This document shows positions 36,481 through 45,119 of a DNA stretch of 64,000 nt, in pieces. Both the position numbers and the translations under genes were made by a program. The stretch is from positions 1-64,000 of the forward strand of contig NZ_CAJHAD010000004.1 of the NCBI RefSeq assembly GCF_904846285.1, read 5' to 3'. Below the pieces are notes generated by a model. It was not told the origin of the DNA. It was given only the letters and a program-made list of their open reading frames with translations, and searched no databases. Within the stretch, counting starts at the first letter, position 1. The number at the start of each line of letters is the position of its first letter. This DNA is from Psychrobacter immobilis (GTDB lineage Bacteria; Pseudomonadota; Gammaproteobacteria; Pseudomonadales; Moraxellaceae).

Positions 36481-36518
36481 AAAAAAGCTAAGACTGTTTT
36501 GAGTCTTAGCTTTTTTTA
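36481..36518. terminator. Bidirectional terminator between ilvE and the deacetylase gene
   Basis: Arms of 15 bp (36481-36495 and 36502-36516) with core GCTAAGACT/AGTCTTAGC, a six-base loop and flanking A and T tracts. Confidence 0.92.
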
Positions 36519-36569
36519 TTTCTGTTATTTAGCCATTCTTATTAGAGGTTTAGTTAAATGATCAAAAGC

Positions 36570-37502
36570 TTAGTAAGCTGAGGCAATATCTGACCAGCTT
36601 AGTAATCTCACATTATACTTATGCAATAAATCTTCAAACTCATGGCTTATTAGCCAATCATACTCCATCTCTCGAGCCGCCTTGATTTCATCTTCCCAAT
36701 TATTGCTACCATTTTCAGGCACAGCAGGATGACACATAATCAAAGTAGGTGATAGGTGAACAGGTGTTGTCGATAGCGTGGAATTTAACGTAAGTGGCTT
36801 TGTAGATAAGCCAACATTACGCGGTGAACTTTGCAGCCACTGCTCCCACAGCAGCGCTAGCTTTTGATTATCAGCATTAAAACCATAGACCCCACCGAAT
36901 TTATCATTGGTTTTAATATGGTTATGCTCACAGGATTGACGCCATCCATAGCCGCCCAAGGCGTAGATTATCCAAGATTTTAAATCTTTAATAAGCGGCG
37001 TGGTAACGCGTGCGCTCAGTGCACCTTTTGATATCTCGTTACTATAACGATTGGTCAACTCTTTAATTAAACAGTGACGAATAATCGGGAACTGGTGGAT
37101 ATGTTGATGTCCGTCAATAAACAAGGGTGCATGATTAAAGCGATCTTCAAATCCATCCAACTGTTGTTTAATAATATCAGTTACCTCCATAGAATTGAAA
37201 CGACGCAAGTAACTGGCGACGATGATTGATTTTAATGAACCACGTAGGGCAGAGGGGAATATCCCAGTTAAATCTAAATGTAAGCCGACATCTACATTGA
37301 AATTTTTAAGTTGATTGATATCGCTAGCTGTAATCGTACCGCCAACCATATAGCTACTGGCACCAATACGACCAAGCTCGGCAAGATGGATAACCGCATC
37401 ATTAACCGCAGTAGATAGGCCTAAATCATCAACATTAATAATAATGGGGCGTGCATTATCTATTAATGATGGAACTTGTTTTTGAGAGTTAGAATAGCTC
37501 AT
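36570..37502 (-). CDS. YdjC/ChbG-family carbohydrate deacetylase (NaxD-like by context)
   Basis: A 310-residue YdjC-family enzyme: metal-dependent TIM-barrel hydrolases that remove N-acetyl groups from sugars. The metal-binding Asp pair is in IIINVDDLGLSTAVNDAV (near residue 20-37) and the histidines in FIDGHQHIHQFPIIRH (near 125). LIMCHPAVPE supplies a further conserved histidine. In Francisella and Acinetobacter the related NaxD deacetylates polyprenyl-linked GalNAc before lipid A modification. Here the gene is last in an operon with a polyprenyl-phosphate glycosyltransferase, a GtrA flippase and an ArnT-like transferase, so I infer the same role. It overlaps the GtrA stop by four bases. 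It is less likely to be a chitooligosaccharide deacetylase, since no such pathway is nearby. Confidence 0.85.
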   Translation of the reverse strand: MSYSNSQKQVPSLIDNARPIIINVDDLGLSTAVNDAVIHLAELGRIGASSYMVGGTITASDINQLKNFNVDVGLHLDLTGIFPSALRGSLKSIIVASYLRRFNSMEVTDIIKQQLDGFEDRFNHAPLFIDGHQHIHQFPIIRHCLIKELTNRYSNEISKGALSARVTTPLIKDLKSWIIYALGGYGWRQSCEHNHIKTNDKFGGVYGFNADNQKLALLWEQWLQSSPRNVGLSTKPLTLNSTLSTTPVHLSPTLIMCHPAVPENGSNNWEDEIKAAREMEYDWLISHEFEDLLHKYNVRLLSWSDIASAY

Positions 37503-37993
37503 GATTTAAATGCCCAAAACTTACCCAGCGCAAAGGTCATTACTGTAATAACGCCAGTAACTAACAACCATATCAGTATATAATATTGCTCGCCAAACCA
37601 ACGTAAACCCAGTACAAATAAGCTTTGATTAGCAATAAAACCTGCTGCGGAACTGCTAAACCATTTGATTAGTGCAGATAGTTGTTTACTTTTATAGTTT
37701 TTACTATCGCTTTTAGTATTGTCGTTTTTAATAATATTGCTTTTGAAAGTAGGGCTATTCTGACTGGTCTCATGTGAGGTATTTGCCTGTCTAAAGGTGA
37801 GATAAAAATGCCCAAGAAAACTCACCACAAAAGCGATTAAAAAAGCACCTACGTTTGCCCATGCTGGAGTAATTGTAGTGATGTTGACAATACTCACCAG
37901 TACCGAAAAGTGCACCAAAGCTGCACTGGCACCGACTGCTAAAAACCAAAGTGCCTGCATGGAGTTTGATTTTGTTTCTGCTGCTTTATTCAT
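37499..37993 (-). CDS. GtrA-like membrane protein (lipid-linked sugar flippase family)
   Basis: A 164-residue GtrA-family protein with four membrane segments in pairs (about 13-35, 43-65, 108-130 and 138-160). Conserved features are FLAVGASAALVHFSVLVSIV at the start, the NVGAFLIAFVVSFLGHFYLTFR stretch in the middle and the closing FALGKFWAF. GtrA proteins are thought to flip polyprenyl-phosphate sugars across the inner membrane. Between helices 2 and 3 there is an unusual Asn/Ser/Lys/Thr-rich insertion of about 35 residues (70-104), which would be cytoplasmic. It lies eight bases after the GT2 gene and overlaps the deacetylase by four bases. Confidence 0.88.
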   Translation of the reverse strand: MNKAAETKSNSMQALWFLAVGASAALVHFSVLVSIVNITTITPAWANVGAFLIAFVVSFLGHFYLTFRQANTSHETSQNSPTFKSNIIKNDNTKSDSKNYKSKQLSALIKWFSSSAAGFIANQSLFVLGLRWFGEQYYILIWLLVTGVITVMTFALGKFWAFKS

Positions 37994-38001
37994 CAGCTTG
38001 T

Positions 38002-39120
38002 TTATCCATCATGTTTATCTATCGTAGTATCGATAGTAGCTTGTGAGTAATCATCAGCATATTGATGGTGAGTATTGGACGATTTGCTATTGATGACCTC
38101 ATCAATTAAATATAGTGGGCGCTGTTTGACCTCTTCATATAGCCTACCCACATATTCACCAATCACACCAATACACACCAATTGAATACCAGTGGAAAAC
38201 ATAATCCCTGCTGCGACAGTTGCCCAACCTGCGACATCACTACCAAATATTAACGTATCTATTACAATATATAAGCCGTATAAAAAAGCCAATGCAGAGA
38301 CGACAAAACCCATACGTGATATTAGTTTTAATGGTCGTTGAGAAAATGAGGTAATACCTACGAGTGCCAATTCAAATAAGCTACCATAATTAAATTTACT
38401 TTCACCAGTATCACGATTGGCAGCGGTAAAGGGCAGGTAGACCGTATTAAAACCAACCCAAGCATACAAACCTTTCATAAAGCGTTGGCGCTCTGGGAGT
38501 GAGCGTAAGGCATTTAATACCTTACGGTTCATCACTCGAAAATCGCCAGCATTGGGACGAATCTCGTAGCGTTGGCTGTCTTGGATAAAATGATAGAAAC
38601 TGCTCTTTAAGGTTTTTGCCAACCTGCTCTCATGCGGACGATTGGCCTGAATGCCTGCAACCATATCAATATCTGATTGCTCAATCATCGCTAGCATTTG
38701 CGCAAGTATTGGTAAAGGGTGCTGTCCATCAGCATCAATCATAGCAACCATATCACCTCTCGCTGCGGCTAGCCCTGCACTGAGTGCAGGCTCTTTACCA
38801 AAGTTACGTGATAAACGTATGATTTCTAACTCTGTATTTGATGGGCGAGTAGTCATCAAATCTGTCACCACATTAACGGAATGATCGCGGCTACCATCAT
38901 CAACAATAATAATCTCACAAGTTGCTATCGTCGTTTCACTGTTTTGTTGTGTCGATGAGCTATCTGTTACAGGAGCGCGCAGTGTCTGTGTAAACGCAAA
39001 GACTTCTGGTAAAAAGCCCTTTAAAGCATCAGCATCATTATACGCGGGTATGATAATAGATAAATAAGGCCGAGATTGCGACGGATGATGTGACATAAAA
39101 AACTCAATTAGTTTATTCAA
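38002..39120 (-). CDS. Polyprenyl-phosphate glycosyltransferase, GT2 (DPM1/ArnC/GtrB type)
   Basis: A 372-residue membrane-bound GT2 enzyme that would attach a sugar to undecaprenyl phosphate. The GT-A domain carries YLSIIIPAYNDADAL, EIIIVDDGSRD, LSRNFGKEPALSAGLAAARG and the metal-binding MIDADGQHP. The post-catalytic helices include ERQRFMKGLYAWVGF and ANRDTGESKFNYGSLF. Two hydrophobic segments follow near residues 265-290 and 300-325, as in GtrB and ArnC. A Ser/Thr-rich insert occupies about 50-67. Family members Pmt1, ArnC, GtrB and FlmF2 load mannose, Ara4FN, glucose or GalNAc; the sugar here is unknown. With the deacetylase, an N-acetylated amino sugar is most plausible. Confidence 0.9.
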   Translation of the reverse strand: MNKLIEFFMSHHPSQSRPYLSIIIPAYNDADALKGFLPEVFAFTQTLRAPVTDSSSTQQNSETTIATCEIIIVDDGSRDHSVNVVTDLMTTRPSNTELEIIRLSRNFGKEPALSAGLAAARGDMVAMIDADGQHPLPILAQMLAMIEQSDIDMVAGIQANRPHESRLAKTLKSSFYHFIQDSQRYEIRPNAGDFRVMNRKVLNALRSLPERQRFMKGLYAWVGFNTVYLPFTAANRDTGESKFNYGSLFELALVGITSFSQRPLKLISRMGFVVSALAFLYGLYIVIDTLIFGSDVAGWATVAAGIMFSTGIQLVCIGVIGEYVGRLYEEVKQRPLYLIDEVINSKSSNTHHQYADDYSQATIDTTIDKHDG

Positions 39121-39158
39121 TATAAATGATCGTTAAGTAGGCATTCATAGACAATACA

Positions 39159-40712
39159 TTATTTGGAAGGCTGGAAGCAGCGGCTCGGAACATAAGCCAC
39201 CCAGTTTATTAATAACGGCTTCTTTACCTTGTTATCACGCCAGTCAATTCGCCATTGCCCTTGTTGTTTGACCAAAGTGTTTTTATTGGCGTGATTGCTA
39301 CCTAGTTCATTGGCCTTGATAACGCTAACATCGTCAAGCAAGGGCAGCACGATATCTTCCTCACTCTCTTGCCACATCACTAATGTACCGTGCTCTTGAA
39401 GACGTCGGGTATTCATCCAAGGCGAGTGGCTTGCAGGTCCTGATATCATTTGTGATGGAAAGCCACTATTCATAGCAACTAACGATCCAAGCCAAGGCTC
39501 GCCCGACACACTATCGAGATTACAGCTACTTAATGACTGCCAAGTAGTTTGTGCTTGAATTGCCAATGCCTGCTCCGGCCATTGCATACGAGAAGGCTTA
39601 TGACGAATCTTGTCACCGAAACCCACATATACTATCATTAGTACAGTCGCAACAGATAACCAGATAATAATCGCTTTACGTAGCTTAGTTGCGGTCAATA
39701 ATTCATTAGTAGGTGCTATAAATGAAGCGGCGAGCAACCCCGATAACGCCCACATTGGCATACCCCACATATCACGCAAGCCAATTCCAAATATTAAGCT
39801 TAAAACAATCAATACCGCTATTGGTGATAACCACATATACCATAGCAACAATGCATCATGCGGTACGCTCTTTTTATACTCATGAATGCTGACTAAGCGT
39901 TTGCGATTTAAAGCCAGTATGATCAATAGTGGAATATGCGCGACAAGCTGAGCAGTGATAAATCCTATCCAGCTAAAATGCCGCTTGATGTTATATGCAC
40001 CAGCATCAACTTCTTGTGAGCGTCCACTTGCATAACTAAGCGGTAACCAATCATGAGTTATCAGCCAATACAAATGCGGTGCAAAAACTGCTAGCATCAC
40101 AAAAGCCGCTATCCACGGTTTTGGCTGTCTTAAGAGAGGCCACTGTTTCGGTAACACTAAATATAATGCCATTGGTATCAGTAAAAATATTACAGTGTAC
40201 TTGGTCAGCATACCAAGTCCACCAAGCACACCCAGTAATATCCAATCTCTGAGACGGTTTTGGGTCAAAGATTGATACAACGCTAAATATAATCCAGCCC
40301 AAATGGGAAACTGGGCGACATTGTGATTAAACTCAAGGCTAGGATAGGTGTAATAAAGAACCGCCAAAGTTAATGCGCTACCGATTAGAGTAGTGGTAGG
40401 TGACCAAATTTTTTTGCCTAACTGGTAAATTAGGACTAAGGTTAGTAAGACGTATAATTGGCTGAGTAAATAAGGGCCAATATGACCAAACAATTTATAA
40501 AAATTGTATAATATCCATGACGATAGTGGGGGATGTTTATAATAACCCCATTGCCATTCGTGCCCCCAATTAACTCCTTCACTTACGTCTAAAGGTACAC
40601 TGCTTGAGATAAATACAGGTAAGATACTCCAAGCTATAAAATATAAGCATATAAATACAAAAAATGGTCGCCATTTGTATAAAATATTTTGCGGTTCAGT
40701 ATGAGCTGTCAT
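39159..40712 (-). CDS. ArnT/PMT-like lipid-linked glycosyltransferase
   Basis: A 517-residue polytopic GT-C enzyme (GT39/GT83 group) with about ten to twelve membrane segments and a soluble C-terminal domain. The first periplasmic loop DVSEGVNWGHEWQWGYYKHPPLS carries the acidic residues expected for catalysis (family comparison), and LRDMWGMPMWALSG lies in the last third. ArnT and FlmK transfer a polyprenyl-phosphate-bound amino sugar to lipid A phosphate; the wider family also modifies proteins or O-antigens. It is first in the operon, 38 bases before the GT2 gene. A compact dyad lies 44 bases upstream of its start codon, in the region shared with a divergent glycosyltransferase cluster. Confidence 0.85.
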   Translation of the reverse strand: MTAHTEPQNILYKWRPFFVFICLYFIAWSILPVFISSSVPLDVSEGVNWGHEWQWGYYKHPPLSSWILYNFYKLFGHIGPYLLSQLYVLLTLVLIYQLGKKIWSPTTTLIGSALTLAVLYYTYPSLEFNHNVAQFPIWAGLYLALYQSLTQNRLRDWILLGVLGGLGMLTKYTVIFLLIPMALYLVLPKQWPLLRQPKPWIAAFVMLAVFAPHLYWLITHDWLPLSYASGRSQEVDAGAYNIKRHFSWIGFITAQLVAHIPLLIILALNRKRLVSIHEYKKSVPHDALLLWYMWLSPIAVLIVLSLIFGIGLRDMWGMPMWALSGLLAASFIAPTNELLTATKLRKAIIIWLSVATVLMIVYVGFGDKIRHKPSRMQWPEQALAIQAQTTWQSLSSCNLDSVSGEPWLGSLVAMNSGFPSQMISGPASHSPWMNTRRLQEHGTLVMWQESEEDIVLPLLDDVSVIKANELGSNHANKNTLVKQQGQWRIDWRDNKVKKPLLINWVAYVPSRCFQPSK

Positions 40713-41055
40713 GAATAAACTCGTAAATATATAGTCTTATAGGAATACTTATATTTTGGTTATTACTAACCAAGAGATTGCTAGAGGGGTGTATTGTAAT
40801 CATTTATTATTGCGATTGCTAATCAATAAGATTCCAACTTAATAGTTATATTTCTTTAAGCAAAGGAATAAAGTCTACATATATATCAAAACTATGAGCA
40901 ATTAGTTGAACGTTGGAGACATCTAGCCAATCTTAAATAGTGGTTTTATAAAGTATTGATTTAAAGCAGATGTTGCTATGTAGGGGTTAAAGGGGCAGTG
41001 TTAATGTCTCTCTATAAAATAGTTTCTAATTAAAATAAAATTAATGGTGAAATAA
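40713..41055. other. Divergent intergenic region between lipid A and surface-glycan operons
   Basis: 343 bases, markedly AT-rich, between the ArnT-like gene (minus) and the GT4 gene (plus). It holds the perfect 18-base dyad at 40756-40773. No PmrA-type TTAA direct repeat was seen. The rest shows no structure I can support. Confidence 0.5.
40756..40773. promoter_or_regulatory. Operator-like dyad, TTGGTTA-TTAC-TAACCAA
   Basis: A perfect 7-bp inverted repeat with a four-base centre, 44 bases before the ArnT-like gene. Its tight symmetry and position fit a regulator site; without a T-run it is a poor terminator. Confidence 0.45.
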
Positions 41056-42144
41056 TTGAAAGTATTGCATTTTGTGACAGGGGGCTTCTCGGGAGCCACT
41101 AGAGTAGCTATAGATTTAACAGACGCTCATAATAAATTAGCGGGAATTGATAGTCTGCTAGTATTACGACAGAAAAAGACCACAGTTCCAGAAAAGTTAA
41201 TGGAGCTAGACAAAAAAAATATCGATTATCGCGTTATTACTGGTGTGGCTCATATCGCTACAATATATGAGCTAAAGAAGCTATGTGAAAAGTGGCAACC
41301 TGATATTTTAGTTGCTCATGGTTTTCCTGAACATTTGTTAGGTAGGTATGCAGGTATACTGGCAAAGGTTCCTCATTTGGTACAAATAGAGCATAACTCT
41401 CAAGAGCGATATACGCCATGGAAACTAAGGCAAAGTCGTAAGTTAAGCGAATCTACTGACAGAGTGGTGGCAGTTTCTAAGGGTGTGGCAGAAGTCTTAT
41501 CTAAACAAGGACTGCATGCACCTATTCAAGCAATTACTAATGGCATTGATACTACTAGATTTGGTGGTAAAGGACTTTTGCCAGTAAAAGAACGGCCGCA
41601 AGATATTATAATGGTGGGTAGGTATGCTAAAAGTAAAGATCACATTACCTTGATTGAAGCCTTAAATAGGCTAAAACATAAAGGTATCCTGCCGAATTTA
41701 ACTTTAGTAGGCAGTGGGCGTAAAAGTTATAAGAAAGAAGTACACGAACTAGTAAAGCGTTATGACTTACAGAGCCAAGTTAATTTTATTGAATACAGTA
41801 GCGAAGTGGATAAATTATTATCGCAGCATAAGGTGTTTGTGATGTCCAGCAGGTTCGAAGGATTGAATCTTGCAGTATTAGAAGCAATGGCAAGTGCTTG
41901 TGTGGTGATTGGTAGTCGAGCTGTGGGTGTAGAGGAATTAATTGAAGATAAAAACGATGGTTTTCTGTTTCCAATCGGTGATGCTAATGCACTAGCAGAT
42001 ATTATTGAGTTTGTTTTATCCAATCCTGCCTTTTATCAATCATTAGCAGTTGCAGCTAGAGAGAAAGTTTTAGTTCATTATGATAAAAAACAGGTCACTC
42101 AAGCATATTATGAGTTATTTCAGGATTTATTAACAAGCTGTTAA
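41056..42144 (+). CDS. GT4-family glycosyltransferase
   Basis: A 362-residue GT-B retaining glycosyltransferase. The N-terminal MKVLHFVTGGFSGATRVAIDL and HGFPEHLLGRY belong to the acceptor domain; the donor-binding domain contains IIMVGRYAKSKDHITLIEAL, NLTLVGSGR and the E-x7-E region RFEGLNLAVLEAMASACVVIGS. Such enzymes extend lipooligosaccharide or capsule chains on the inner face of the inner membrane. The start is TTG 41056, preceded by GGTGAAATAA; no ATG lies close to the conserved N-terminus. AT-rich sequence and codon use unlike the neighbours suggest acquisition. It heads a three-gene plus-strand cluster. Confidence 0.88.
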   Translation: MKVLHFVTGGFSGATRVAIDLTDAHNKLAGIDSLLVLRQKKTTVPEKLMELDKKNIDYRVITGVAHIATIYELKKLCEKWQPDILVAHGFPEHLLGRYAGILAKVPHLVQIEHNSQERYTPWKLRQSRKLSESTDRVVAVSKGVAEVLSKQGLHAPIQAITNGIDTTRFGGKGLLPVKERPQDIIMVGRYAKSKDHITLIEALNRLKHKGILPNLTLVGSGRKSYKKEVHELVKRYDLQSQVNFIEYSSEVDKLLSQHKVFVMSSRFEGLNLAVLEAMASACVVIGSRAVGVEELIEDKNDGFLFPIGDANALADIIEFVLSNPAFYQSLAVAAREKVLVHYDKKQVTQAYYELFQDLLTSC

Positions 42145-42174
42145 TTATTATAAAGTTTTTAATGTGAGTGTTGT

Positions 42175-43152
42175 ATGAATAAAGAAGATCTAACAATTGG
42201 TATTTTAATACCTGTTTATAATGTAGCGGATTATGTAGAAGAGTGTATAGAATCCATACTCACTCAAATCGATACTAGAGCATCTATTTTAATAATGAAC
42301 GATGCTTCGACAGATAATAGTACAGCTATTATCAAGCGTTTTGAAAATCACCCTCAAGTGCAAATCTTCGACGCTCCTTATAATAGAGGGTTATCAGCCA
42401 CACGCAATACGCTTTTTGATATGGCGCAAACAGAGTATATCTGGTTTATTGACTCTGATGATGTTATGTATGAAAACGCTTATTCATCGGTTATGTCTCA
42501 AATAGAGAAATTGAAATCGGATGTGCTATGTGCCGATTATGTATCATTACGAGGGAAAAAAGAGGTAAAGAAAAAAGCTTTTCTAGGCAAAGCTAATAAA
42601 AATTATATCAATAATAACAATAACTTCTTAGATAATATTATTCAAAATAAAAGTAATCATATTTGGAATAAAGTCTTTAGAAGACAGTTGATACAAGATG
42701 TAAGATTTAAAGAAGGTGTTAATTTTGAAGATATCTACTATATAACAGATGTCTCTAATAATCATTTTAAGTTCAGTTATCTCAAAATGCCTATTATAAA
42801 ATATCGCGAACGACAAGGGTCTATTGTCCAAAACTTGAATGAAAAATATGTGGATAATTATTTGTCAGCTTTTCAGTACCGTATTGAGAAATATAAAGTA
42901 GTTGACGATAATGAATTAGGCTTCATCTATTTAAAATATAAAGTTTATAAGCATTACACAGGTCTTATTACAAAACTCGATAAAAATAAGCAGGCTCAAC
43001 TTTTATCTTACGTCGATATTCATTATAGTGATTATTTTTCGAAACTTTACTCAGCTACTTATAATAGATTATCTTTTTTTCAAAAAAAGATAATAAGACT
43101 CAAAAAATCAAAAGTAGATATGTTATTTAAAAAGAAAGGGCATAAGTCGTGA
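42175..43152 (+). CDS. GT2-family glycosyltransferase
   Basis: A 325-residue GT-A enzyme. LTIGILIPVYNVADYVEECIESIL, IMNDASTDNS, NRGLSATRNTLFDMAQTEYIWFIDSDDVM (in blocks) give the nucleotide-sugar site with the DSDD metal motif near residue 93. The C-terminal third is Lys/Asn/Tyr-rich and not recognisable, as is common for surface-glycan transferases. The gene is extremely AT-rich: in 42601-42660 only 8 of 60 bases are G or C. It lies 30 bases after the GT4 gene and overlaps the next gene by four bases (GTGA), so the three genes form an operon. Confidence 0.88.
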   Translation: MNKEDLTIGILIPVYNVADYVEECIESILTQIDTRASILIMNDASTDNSTAIIKRFENHPQVQIFDAPYNRGLSATRNTLFDMAQTEYIWFIDSDDVMYENAYSSVMSQIEKLKSDVLCADYVSLRGKKEVKKKAFLGKANKNYINNNNNFLDNIIQNKSNHIWNKVFRRQLIQDVRFKEGVNFEDIYYITDVSNNHFKFSYLKMPIIKYRERQGSIVQNLNEKYVDNYLSAFQYRIEKYKVVDDNELGFIYLKYKVYKHYTGLITKLDKNKQAQLLSYVDIHYSDYFSKLYSATYNRLSFFQKKIIRLKKSKVDMLFKKKGHKS

Positions 43153-44117
43153 ATAAAATTTTTGATATTGTCAGTAATAAACCTTTCAAGATTTTTTACC
43201 ACGGCTTAGTGCCTAGAAGTGTAAGAAAATCTTGGAGGTATAAATATGATGAGTTGCCAACTCAAGTTGCTGTAGCTGAATATTGGCAATCGATCATTAG
43301 GGAATACCAAGATGGAAATATCGATAAGTATCAAATAAAGCCAAAAAAAGACCTGAACAATAGAAAAGTTATTTGGCAATACTGGGCACAAGGAATAGAA
43401 AACGCGAATGACACCGCCAAGCTATGTTTTGCTTCAGTAGATAGATATAAAGGTGATTATGAAGTCATACGTATTACTGATGATAACTTAGAAGACTATC
43501 TTGAATTGCCAGATTTTATTGCTGAAAAACGAAAAAACTCTGTATTCAAACCCGTTTTTTTCTCAGATTTACTTAGAGTCGCACTGATTAATGTTTATGG
43601 TGGGATATGGCTTGATGCTTCTATATTACTGACCGAAACCATACCTACGCAATATAGTGATTACGACTTTTTCATGTTTTCTAGAGACCCAAACTCAGTT
43701 AATAAAAACTGGGGGACAGGCGATAAGCATGTTTACTTTAGTTGGAGAGACACTCTAAAGGTTAAGTATTTAAGCAGTATTATTTATGGTCGTGCTAGCA
43801 GTAAGTTGTCCTCTATTATGTTAGATCTACTATTATACTTTTGGAAAACTGAAGAGGCGATTCCGCACTATTTTTTCTTTCAAATTATGATAAATGAGTT
43901 ACGAGGAGTAGGCGTAGTTGACTTTGATTTTCCAGTAAAAGACGATACTCTGCCGCATCTTTTACAATTTAAAATGAAGGAGAAGTTTGATCACAGTGAA
44001 TTTGAAGCTATCAAAGCACAAGCTTCAATGCACAAGCTAAGCCTGCACGATACGCTTAAAGAAAAAACACTATTGGGCGACTTGACCTATTACGGTTATT
44101 TAACAAAAAATCAATAA
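43149..44117 (+). CDS. Capsular-polysaccharide-type glycosyltransferase (GT32-like)
   Basis: A 322-residue protein of the DXD sugar-binding/Caps_synth group. The motifs KVIWQYWAQGIENA, YEVIRITDDNLEDY, and FFSDLLRVALINVYGGIWLDASILL are diagnostic; the DxD position reads WLDAS, with one Asp. No membrane segment is obvious. These enzymes transfer hexoses or amino sugars onto capsule or LOS outer core. The start GTG 43149 overlaps the preceding stop (GTGA), indicating translational coupling. Codon use is AT-rich like the two genes before it. It converges on the minus-strand gene at 44144 with 26 bases between and no hairpin. Confidence 0.83.
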   Translation: MNKIFDIVSNKPFKIFYHGLVPRSVRKSWRYKYDELPTQVAVAEYWQSIIREYQDGNIDKYQIKPKKDLNNRKVIWQYWAQGIENANDTAKLCFASVDRYKGDYEVIRITDDNLEDYLELPDFIAEKRKNSVFKPVFFSDLLRVALINVYGGIWLDASILLTETIPTQYSDYDFFMFSRDPNSVNKNWGTGDKHVYFSWRDTLKVKYLSSIIYGRASSKLSSIMLDLLLYFWKTEEAIPHYFFFQIMINELRGVGVVDFDFPVKDDTLPHLLQFKMKEKFDHSEFEAIKAQASMHKLSLHDTLKEKTLLGDLTYYGYLTKNQ

Positions 44118-44143
44118 AATAGTCGTTATTGCTAGTTTAACCG

Positions 44144-44944
44144 CTACACCCAATACTCTTGCAACCAAGGGCTAGGCTTCACATGACGATACCATTTACC
44201 GCCGCCACCTTTGATGGCGTCTGGTGGATTAATCTCACCATGAAAGATAACAATTTTTGCGCCTTCAGGTAACGTCGGTGCACGTACAAAATTCAAAGGA
44301 GTAGGCGCCATACACTGATATTTAAAACTGACACACCAGTTTTTATCCCAGTACTCTAAATGGTGATGCTCACGCAGATAGTTAGAAAGATAAGCCTGCT
44401 CATGACGAACCTGTGTGCGAATGGTTTCAAAGTTGCGCTCAAAGTTTGCGAGCAAATCAGGATAGTAACCCATACCGATGTTAAAGCGATAAACCGAGCT
44501 ATTGCCAATCATGCGCCATGGCTTTTTCCAGTCACGAATAATGACCACGCTGTCTTCATATTCAGCTTCATAAGTGAAAAAAGCATCGATATTATCGACG
44601 ATAACGATATCAATGTCTAAGAATAAGACAACACCTTTTAAATCATATAACTCTGGCTTAAAAGTGGTCAGCTTTTTCCAGCCACGTTCAGGGCCTGCTG
44701 GTAAATCCATTTCTGGAATAGGGTAACATTGAACGGCAGGGTCGATGCCAGTACTATCATCGGTTAAACAGACCATTTGAAAATCTAAAGTCAAGTGTCG
44801 ACTGACCATGCTGTAAAGACGGTTGACATATTCTGCACCGTATTTATCGCCCCATTTCATACAGATGACATAGCGCTGCTCGGCAGAGCTATAATCGGTT
44901 TGTAGCTGCTCGGTCGATGAAAGGCTGGTTACGTCAGGCGCCAT
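44144..44944 (-). CDS. Glycosyltransferase, GT8-like nucleotide-diphospho-sugar fold
   Basis: A 266-residue GT-A-type protein. YVICMKWGDKYGAEYVNRLYSMV, LDFQMVCLTDDSTGI and GVVLFLDIDIVIVDNIDAFF carry the family pattern, with a DxD motif in LDID near residue 110. The C-terminal HGEINPPDAIKGG resembles the closing His-Gly-x-x-x-P segment of GT8-like transferases. It probably acts on lipooligosaccharide core, given the LpxL-type and glycan neighbours. GC content is closer to the genome background than the three genes to its left, so it belongs to the resident locus. Its start at 44944 is the first ATG of the frame. Confidence 0.82.
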   Translation of the reverse strand: MAPDVTSLSSTEQLQTDYSSAEQRYVICMKWGDKYGAEYVNRLYSMVSRHLTLDFQMVCLTDDSTGIDPAVQCYPIPEMDLPAGPERGWKKLTTFKPELYDLKGVVLFLDIDIVIVDNIDAFFTYEAEYEDSVVIIRDWKKPWRMIGNSSVYRFNIGMGYYPDLLANFERNFETIRTQVRHEQAYLSNYLREHHHLEYWDKNWCVSFKYQCMAPTPLNFVRAPTLPEGAKIVIFHGEINPPDAIKGGGGKWYRHVKPSPWLQEYWV

Positions 44945-45119
44945 AATGTACTCATATTAAAGTCAATGAAGATTTGTTCAGTCATTAGTCAGTCAAAAAA
45001 TATCCTAATAAACAACCGCTTGCTCATATTAGCATAGCTATCATTGACGATATTTCTAGATGCTTAACTGATTGTACGAATGTTGCTTATTTGAATCAAA
45101 CTTCAAAATTATTAGACAC

